Source of the DNA: Methylococcaceae bacterium NSP1-2
GTDB taxonomy: Bacteria > Pseudomonadota > Gammaproteobacteria > Methylococcales > Methylomonadaceae
DNA: 7,817 nt
Assembly (NCBI GenBank): GCA_002256685.1
Contig: NQJH01000087.1
Location: 1-7,817, forward strand
Direction: 5' to 3'
In this document: positions 1-5,200 of the stretch, piece after piece
Layout of the letters: every line of letters starts with the position of its first letter
Position numbering within the stretch: the first letter of the stretch is position 1
Program-made: the position numbers and the translations under genes
The notes under the pieces: generated by a model
Seen by the model: only the letters and a program-made list of their open reading frames with translations
Told to the model about the DNA's origin: nothing
The model's database searches: none

Positions 1-521
1 TTCAGCTCTTTATGAGCGTGTTGCCAGTGTTTGTAACATTGATTGACTTTATCTAATAAGGGCTGGGTTTTAGCAAATACATCCAGCAAACGGCGTTGTT
101 CATCGCTGTGTAATAGTGTTAAGTGCGCGTGTTGTCCGTGAATTTCTACCAGTTGTTCGCTAAGAGCTTGTAGCGTTTGCAGGGTGACAGGACGATTATT
201 AATATAGGCTTTAGAACGTCCATCTGCGCTGACAACACGGCGAATCAAACACTGTCCGTCATCATTCAATTCATGCTCTTGTAGCCAGAGCTGGGCTTGT
301 GGCGCGTCGCTTAAATCAAATTCCAAATTGACTTCAGCACGTTGGCAATCAGGGCGAATATAGCCAGAATCAGCTCGATCACCCAACGCCAGCCCTAGGG
401 CAGTTAATAAAATCGATTTACCCGCACCGGTTTCGCCAGTTAATACTGACATGCCTTGTGCGAGATCGAGATTCAGTGATTTAACGACCGCGAGGTCGAT
501 TATAGTCAGATTCAGCAACAT
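1..521 (-). CDS. recN: DNA repair protein RecN, N-terminal part (runs off left edge)
   Basis: I translated the minus strand from the ATG at 521-519. It gives about 173 residues beginning MLLNLTIIDLAVVKSLNLDL, the typical RecN start. The Walker A motif GETGAGKS is at residues 29-36. It is followed by the RecN signatures RRVVSADGRSKAYIN and EIHGQHAH. RecN is an SMC-like ATPase of about 555 residues that acts at double-strand breaks in recombinational repair, so roughly the first third is present. The frame is open to the window edge with no defect. The start overlaps the nadK stop by one base (TAATG on the minus strand), which implies co-transcription and translational coupling; nadK followed by recN is a common gammaproteobacterial order. 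No LexA box was found directly upstream, because that DNA is nadK coding sequence. Identification is firm; only the C-terminal part is unseen. Confidence 0.95.
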   Translation of the reverse strand, partial: MLLNLTIIDLAVVKSLNLDLAQGMSVLTGETGAGKSILLTALGLALGDRADSGYIRPDCQRAEVNLEFDLSDAPQAQLWLQEHELNDDGQCLIRRVVSADGRSKAYINNRPVTLQTLQALSEQLVEIHGQHAHLTLLHSDEQRRLLDVFAKTQPLLDKVNQCYKHWQHAHKEL

Positions 522-1285
522 TATGAGACGGTGTGGTAACCACTGCTCCAATTTAATTTATTTCTGAGAATATGAAAGAAGTCATGCCCTTCGGGGTGTA
601 GAATTCTAATCGGTTTTGGATCTTTTTTAATTAAAATTTTATCGCTGATGAATACCTCAGGAATTTCAATGTGATCGCAAGTGACTAGCGCATTGATTTG
701 TTTAGTTTGGCAAAAACTAATTTCAATTTCCGCGCTGTCATGAATCACGATGGGGCGATTAGATAGCGTGTGTGGATTGAGTGGTACTAATACTAACGCA
801 TTAAGTGAAGGATACAAAATAGGACCACCCGCTGATAAAGAATACGCCGTTGAACCGGTCGGCGTAGAAACAATTAAGCCATCTGAACGTTGCGAATTTA
901 AAAACATACCATCAATTTTGGTGACAATTTCAATCATGCTGGGCGTCAGTTTTTCTGGTAATTCATTCGGTGATATATCAACGAGAAATCCTAAACGACC
1001 TAAGTTAATACCAATTAACGGAATATCATAGTCAACAATCGCCCGCGCCGCCGCCAAAAAGGTACCATCACCACCGACCGCGATCACTAAATCACAATGC
1101 CGGGCTAAGGCGTTGATTGAGCAAGCGGTCACATGCTGATCTTCAATAAAATGCGCACTGGCACTATCAATAAATACCGTGTAATGCTGTTGTTTTAAAT
1201 AGCCACATAATACTGCCAAGGTTTCAGCAATACTAGGGTCGCTGGGTTTGCCGATAATACCAATGGTTTGAAAAGAAGTCTGCAT
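521..1285 (-). CDS. nadK: NAD kinase with an internal in-frame deletion (possible pseudogene)
   Basis: NAD kinase phosphorylates NAD to NADP in the cytoplasm and is normally essential. From the ATG at 1285 the product is 254 residues, starting MQTSFQTIGIIGKP. It has the GGDGT motif (residues 71-75), INLGRLGFL (93-101), SQRSDGLIVSTPTGSTAY (131-148), GGPI (153-156) and PHTLSNRPIVI (171-181). Compared from memory with the 292-residue E. coli enzyme, sequence equivalent to about 42 residues is missing between residues 113 and 116 (positions about 937-950). The lost part includes the NE/D motif that helps bind NAD. Flanking sequence is well conserved and the frame is kept, so the loss looks recent, or is an assembly error. 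The frame could extend to a TTG at 1345, but family alignment favours 1285; no strong Shine-Dalgarno precedes either. The stop codon overlaps the recN start. Confidence 0.88.
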   Translation of the reverse strand: MQTSFQTIGIIGKPSDPSIAETLAVLCGYLKQQHYTVFIDSASAHFIEDQHVTACSINALARHCDLVIAVGGDGTFLAAARAIVDYDIPLIGINLGRLGFLVDISPNELPEKLTPSMIEIVTKIDGMFLNSQRSDGLIVSTPTGSTAYSLSAGGPILYPSLNALVLVPLNPHTLSNRPIVIHDSAEIEISFCQTKQINALVTCDHIEIPEVFISDKILIKKDPKPIRILHPEGHDFFHILRNKLNWSSGYHTVS

Positions 1286-1313
1286 AATGAAATAACACGC
1301 ATGTAAGCGTTTG

Positions 1314-1319
1314 GTTATA
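1314..1319 (-). promoter_or_regulatory. Possible -10 box for nadK-recN
   Basis: The minus strand reads TATAAC here, which would start a transcript near 1307 and leave a leader of about 22 nt before the nadK ATG at 1285. The -35 region 17 bp upstream (TTAGAT) is a poor match. The site lies just downstream of the 1347-1376 hairpin, so nadK-recN could be transcribed independently of the upstream gene remnant. This is weak sequence-only evidence. Confidence 0.25.
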
Positions 1320-1346
1320 GTAAATATTGTTGTGTCATCTAACAAT

Positions 1347-1376
1347 TTGAGTCAAAAAACAGGCTTTTTGACTCAA
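1347..1376. terminator. Perfect 12-bp inverted repeat between the C92-like remnant and nadK
   Basis: The arms 1347-1358 (TTGAGTCAAAAA) and 1365-1376 are exact reverse complements around a 6-nt loop. It begins 3 nt after the stop codon of the upstream minus-strand ORF. The stem is AT-rich near the loop, with a 7-bp TTGAGTC base, and is not followed by a clean T run on either strand. It may therefore be a weak or Rho-assisted terminator, an mRNA 3' end stabiliser or a binding site. Placement right after a stop codon favours termination or 3' processing. Confidence 0.45.
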
Positions 1377-1379
1377 GGA

Positions 1380-1598
1380 TTAGGGGCATTCAAAAACAAT
1401 TTTACTCGGAATAAAATAGCCATCTAAATAATTACGATAACCGCGCAATAAAATATCACCTGCTTGAATGGACTCTCTGACTTGATAATAATGACTCCCT
1501 TTAACGTCAAAAGTATGTAAGAAGAAAGGAAATTTAAACCCCTTAAAGTTAACAAATGCTTTAAGAAAGGAAACTTTTAAGGGTTCTAAAAACGTCAT
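1380..1598 (-). pseudogene. N-terminal remnant of a papain-like C92/YiiX (DUF830) family hydrolase
   Basis: The 72-residue frame starts at an ATG (1598) with a good ribosome site, AGGAG at 1611-1607, 8 nt upstream. Residues 43-65 (ESIQAGDILLRGYRNYLDGYFIP) resemble the first conserved block of permuted papain-like amidases of the YiiX/YebB group, where a GDI-type motif precedes an IPGxxxHxGIY catalytic-His block. Here the frame ends eight residues after FIP (SKIVFECP, then stop). The catalytic His and Cys are missing; such proteins are usually around 200 residues. No signal peptide is evident, though the N-terminus is hydrophobic. The strong ribosome site and clean start suggest the gene was expressed until a recent deletion, perhaps one that joined the start to its own 3' end. 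It could alternatively be an unrelated small protein. The C92 assignment rests on one motif. Confidence 0.5.
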
Positions 1599-1604
1599 AA
1601 TGGG

Positions 1605-1611
1605 TACTCCT
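1605..1611 (-). promoter_or_regulatory. Shine-Dalgarno site of the 1598 ORF
   Basis: The minus strand carries AGGAG (1611-1607) 8 nt before the ATG at 1598. It is the clearest ribosome binding site in the window and supports that start even though the downstream frame is truncated. Confidence 0.7.
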
Positions 1612-1635
1612 GTGCATTGGGCTAAGCGGCTTTGG

Positions 1636-1644
1636 ATTCTATCA
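1636..1644 (-). promoter_or_regulatory. Extended -10 promoter for the 1598 ORF
   Basis: The minus strand reads TGATAGAAT, matching an extended -10 (TGnTATAAT) with one mismatch. Transcription would start near 1629 and give a leader of about 30 nt. No convincing -35 hexamer was found, which is usual for extended -10 promoters. Confidence 0.4.
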
Positions 1645-1662
1645 CATTACTTATTCATTTAC

Positions 1663-1712
1663 GCAGTCATATACTGCCTAAAATAAATAACGGATTAGAC
1701 ATTCTCCGTTAT
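1663..1712. promoter_or_regulatory. Two inverted repeats in the divergent intergenic region
   Basis: GCAGT (1663-1667) and ACTGC (1673-1677) form a short palindrome with a 5-nt centre. ATAACGGA (1687-1694) and TCCGTTAT (1705-1712) form a second, with 8-bp exact arms and a 10-nt centre. Their 18-bp arm-to-arm spacing suits a dimeric regulator bound on one DNA face. They lie upstream of the leftward promoter near 1640 and about 95 bp or more upstream of the hns promoter, so either gene could be controlled. They may also be chance structures in AT-rich DNA. The rest of 1599-1845 is AT-rich with no other gene seen. Confidence 0.35.
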
Positions 1713-1791
1713 ATTGATAGCTAATTAAATAGACTGTTGTGTGCCGAATAATAAATAACAGTAGTTAATAACTCATTAAAACTTTTTTTTT

Positions 1792-1832
1792 AAATAAAAA
1801 ATGTTATGATTGACAAACATTTTTTTTATTTA
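1792..1832. promoter_or_regulatory. hns promoter with an overlapping inverted repeat
   Basis: On the plus strand TGTTATGAT (1802-1810) is an extended -10, placing the start near 1817 and a leader of about 29 nt before the ATG at 1846. AAATAAAAAATGTT (1792-1805) and AACATTTTTTTTATTT (1817-1832) are inverted repeats, apart from two extra T bases, and flank the -10 and the predicted start. A-tract-rich DNA of this sort is a preferred H-NS target, so autoregulation is a reasonable inference. A perfect TTGACA at 1810-1815 has no good -10 at the right distance. The ribosome site is weak (GTGAG about 9-13 nt before the start codon). Confidence 0.5.
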
Positions 1833-1845
1833 GTGAGTAGTAACA

Positions 1846-2160
1846 ATGACTGATTTACAGACCCTTTCAGCAACCGAATTACAAGCAGTGATTAGTAAAG
1901 CAGAAAAAGCATTAAAGAATATACAGATTAATAAGCGCAAAGAAGTAATAACCCAAATTAAAGACTTAGCTGCCTCTATCGGTGTGACGGTAGATATTCA
2001 CGAAGGTGATAAAAAAATCGTCCGTAAAGGCAATAAAGTTGCTATTAAATACCGTGACCCTAATAACGCCCAAAACACTTGGACAGGTCGCGGTGTCATG
2101 CCAATATGGTTACGCGATTTGTTGAATTCAGGTCGTGACCGTTCTGAGTTTCAAGTTTAA
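1846..2160 (+). CDS. H-NS family nucleoid-associated protein (BpH3/XrvA-like)
   Basis: This 104-residue protein has an N-terminal helical oligomerisation segment (residues about 1-48, with the Lys-rich stretch AEKALKNIQINKRKEV). A linker leads to the H-NS C-terminal DNA-binding domain (residues about 65-104) with KYRDPNNAQNTWTGRGVMP. Proteins of this type coat AT-rich DNA, often silence horizontally acquired or surface-structure genes, and bind the minor groove through an AT-hook-like Q/R-G-R loop. Here the loop is R-G-V, so the second arginine of the usual RGR or QGR is valine. Length is normal for this short subgroup. The start is supported by a promoter 36 bp upstream, but no strong Shine-Dalgarno is present. 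It is transcribed alone, divergent from the C92-like remnant and convergent with the large adhesin, which makes the adhesin a plausible target by inference only. Confidence 0.92.
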   Translation: MTDLQTLSATELQAVISKAEKALKNIQINKRKEVITQIKDLAASIGVTVDIHEGDKKIVRKGNKVAIKYRDPNNAQNTWTGRGVMPIWLRDLLNSGRDRSEFQV

Positions 2161-2166
2161 TTAGAC

Positions 2167-2204
2167 AGGCAGTAATGCACAATTTATTTGTGCATTACTT
2201 GCCT
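2167..2204. terminator. Shared bidirectional terminator hairpin between hns and the adhesin gene
   Basis: AGGCAGTAATGCACAA (2167-2182) pairs with 2188-2204 through 16 base pairs with a single bulged base and a 5-nt loop. It lies 7 bp after the hns stop and 11 bp beyond the stop of the convergent giant gene (2215), so it probably ends both transcripts. There is no long T tract on either strand, so termination may be incomplete or need Rho. Confidence 0.7.
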
Positions 2205-2214
2205 TCATATCGAT

Positions 2215-5200
2215 TTACATACCTTTTAAACTGTCGAGCAGCACACGGCTTTCTTGTAGTTTTCCCAATTTCCCCGCTGCGTGTATTCGCTCAGTTAAGC
2301 TTGATTTACTCACAGGCGCGGGTTTCTCTTTATGAGAATGTTTTTCAAATGCTTTATTTGGTAAGCCCATCAGTTTAGGATCAACGCTCAATGATTTGTG
2401 ATCAGGACGCAGCACACGTTCTTTATTAACATGCACGTTAAATAGCGCGTGTACTTCGTTTCCGTAAGCATCGGTTGCCGTTACCATCACTTCCTCATTA
2501 TGCGCACCCTTAGGCGGTATGCCAGAAAATACTAACAATTTTGGATTAAATCTTAACCAGTTTGGTAGCGGTGAACCATCGGGCTGAGTGGCTTCAAATT
2601 CCAACTGTGCATTTGGATTGGTATGTTGAAACGCCCACCTTGGAATATCGAAGGAAAAGCGTTGAAGTTCTAATACCACTTGATCTCGCAAAGAACCCGT
2701 TAACGATATGACACCATCAGGTGTAGGGATATATAATTTCAAATCTAAAGGGTTTTCAAATTCGATGGGGTTATTAATCAATATCGGGGTACTAAAAAAA
2801 TTAATTTCAATGTCTGGAAAAATAGGTGATGATGGTAGGTTAGTTAATAGAATCACCGAACCACTCACAATAGGCAAGTTAGGTCCCAAAATAGTGAGCA
2901 CTGAGTTACTTATATCGCCATTTGAATCGATAATAGTGTAGTTAAAGGTTTCAATTAATCTATCATTGGGTAGATTGCTTGGTGCTGTATAACGGTAGCT
3001 ACCATCGCTATTAATAATTAAAAATCCACCCGCCGCAGTAATAAATACCGAACCAATAGGAATAGGTGTATTTCCTTGGCTAGCGGACATTACCACAGTT
3101 GGCTCATCCCCTAAGGTCGCCTCATTAGTGATAATATTACCCGTTACGGTAGAATTACCTTCGTTAACAGTATTAATATCAGCAATTGCAATGGGTATAC
3201 TATTTATTTTCATCGTTATTGTGGCAGCAGATGATTCTAATCCGCTGGTATCTTTGACGGTGTAACTAATCGGCGTGGGGCTTAGCGTAAAACCTGCAAT
3301 AGGCGTAAACGTAATCTCCCCCGTTGTAGCATTCACCGACCAAGTGCCTTGACCTGCAACGACGAGCGGATCACCCGGATTCGTTGTCCCAGCAATTTTA
3401 ACGGTGGTGGGGTCTAAATTATTGTCTGGATCGCTATCATTACCCAGTACGTTGACCGTAATAGGCGTACCCGCATTACCCGTTTTCGTATCATCAACGG
3501 CTATCGGTGGGTTACTGACAGTCAGCGTGACTTTAGCGGTCGCTGATTCTAATCCGTTGGTATCTTTGACGGTGTAATTAATCGGTGTGGGACTTAGCGT
3601 AAAGCCTGCAATAGGTGTAAACGTAATCTCCCCCGTTGTAGCATTCACCGACCAAGTGCCTTGACCAGCAACGACGAGCGGATCACCCGGATTTGTTGTA
3701 CCGGCAATTTTAACGGTAGTGGGGTCTAAATTATTGTCTGGATCGCTATCATTGCCCAGTACATTGACGATAATAGGCGTACCCGCATTCCCTGTTTTCG
3801 TATCATCAACGGCTATCGGTGGGTTGATGACCGTCAGCGTGACTTTAGCCGTTGCAGATTCTAATCCGCTGGTATCTTTGACGGTGTAATTAATTGGCGT
3901 GGGACTTAGCGTAAAGCCTGCAATAGGCGTAAACGTAATCTCCCCCGTTGTAGCATTCACCGACCAAGTGCCTTGACCTGCAACGACCAGCGGATCACCT
4001 GGATTCGTTGCCCCGACAATTTTAACGGTAGTTGGGTCTAAATTATTGTCTGGATCACTATCATTGCCGAGTACGTTGACGGTAATAGGCGTACCAACAA
4101 CCCCCGTTTTCGTATCATCAACGGCTATCGGCGGTCTATTAACGTTAATAGCAACGGTATCCAAATCGGTTAATCCGAGTTGATCTGTGCTTAATATACT
4201 TAGTGTATCGCTGCTTATGCCATTATTAGCAGTATATTTAACCGTCGCTAAGGCGGCTTTGATTTGAGCTTCAGTACCGCTTAACGTTAGAACGCCTGTG
4301 CCATTAGCACCACTACTGATAGTCGCGCCTCCCGTCAAATCAACATTAAGCAGTCCGCCCACTACGGAGAGATTAGTGCTTGCTAAGTTGTCATTAATAT
4401 CAGTGGTAGACAAACCTAGAATAGCCGTTTGTACGCCTACATTAACGGTTTGCCCAACAGGCGCGGTGTTGACGGGAGGATCATTAATAACGATAAGTTC
4501 ATTGATAGTAATGTCTTTAGTATGTGGATTAATGTTATTAACATCGGGGCCATAACCGGTATCGACACCCACATCGTAAGTAGTAGGGGGGAGCGCGTTA
4601 GCAGGCGGTATATCCAAACGCCATGTGCCGTTGCTCCACGTTAAGCCATTTGTTGGTATTAAACCATTCGTTGATGTGTAAGTAACGCCGTTTACGGTTA
4701 CGCTCAGTGATTGAGCGGTATCCGTTGAACCAATAACATTGGGTTTATAAGTACCGGTCAGCGTGGGGGTGAAGTCATTCGTTGTCAGTGGGTCTGCCGT
4801 TGGAATACCGTAAGTAACCGGTGTATTCCAAGTGTATCCATCACTAAAATCCAAATAGAAATGTGCTATACCCGCATCTTCTGGCGTTAATATTTGAGTT
4901 GATCCCGTTTTTATCTGAAATGTGTTAATTGAATCGTAGGTAGCCGTCACACGCGCTTGATTAAATACCGGCGAACCAGGAACGCCGGTATTATTATTAG
5001 GCGCGGGTATAGCATCGGCAAAATGCACAAAATCGCCCGGCGTAGATTGCGCTAATGTCGTATTACTGGCGACGGTATAGCTAGAAAATCCACTAAAATC
5101 CTGAAATTGTCCGTTATCTATGTCGTAGGAATTGACAATTAAATTTTGCAATAGCACGTCTTCCCCAAGCCCTGTTGCTGGGTTGTAAGTACCACTTTTG

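Noticed and set aside
750..1031. Plus-strand open frame antisense to nadK.
   Set aside because: It lies wholly inside nadK, on the opposite strand, with no start signals or family match.
1286..1345. TTG start giving a 20-residue longer NadK.
   Set aside because: NAD kinases begin a few residues before the IGIIG strand, matching the ATG at 1285. The extension overlaps the likely promoter.
2175..2378. Open frame on the plus strand after hns.
   Set aside because: It overlaps the terminator and the 3' end of the adhesin in another frame, has no ribosome site and no recognisable protein features.
3199..4134. CRISPR-like or satellite array because of regular repeats.
   Set aside because: The 312-bp units are in-frame coding repeats of a fibril domain, without short repeats and unique spacers.
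4298..4644. Two overlapping plus-strand open frames within the adhesin gene.
   Set aside because: They are antisense shadows of a long, well-supported coding region and look like low-complexity translation.
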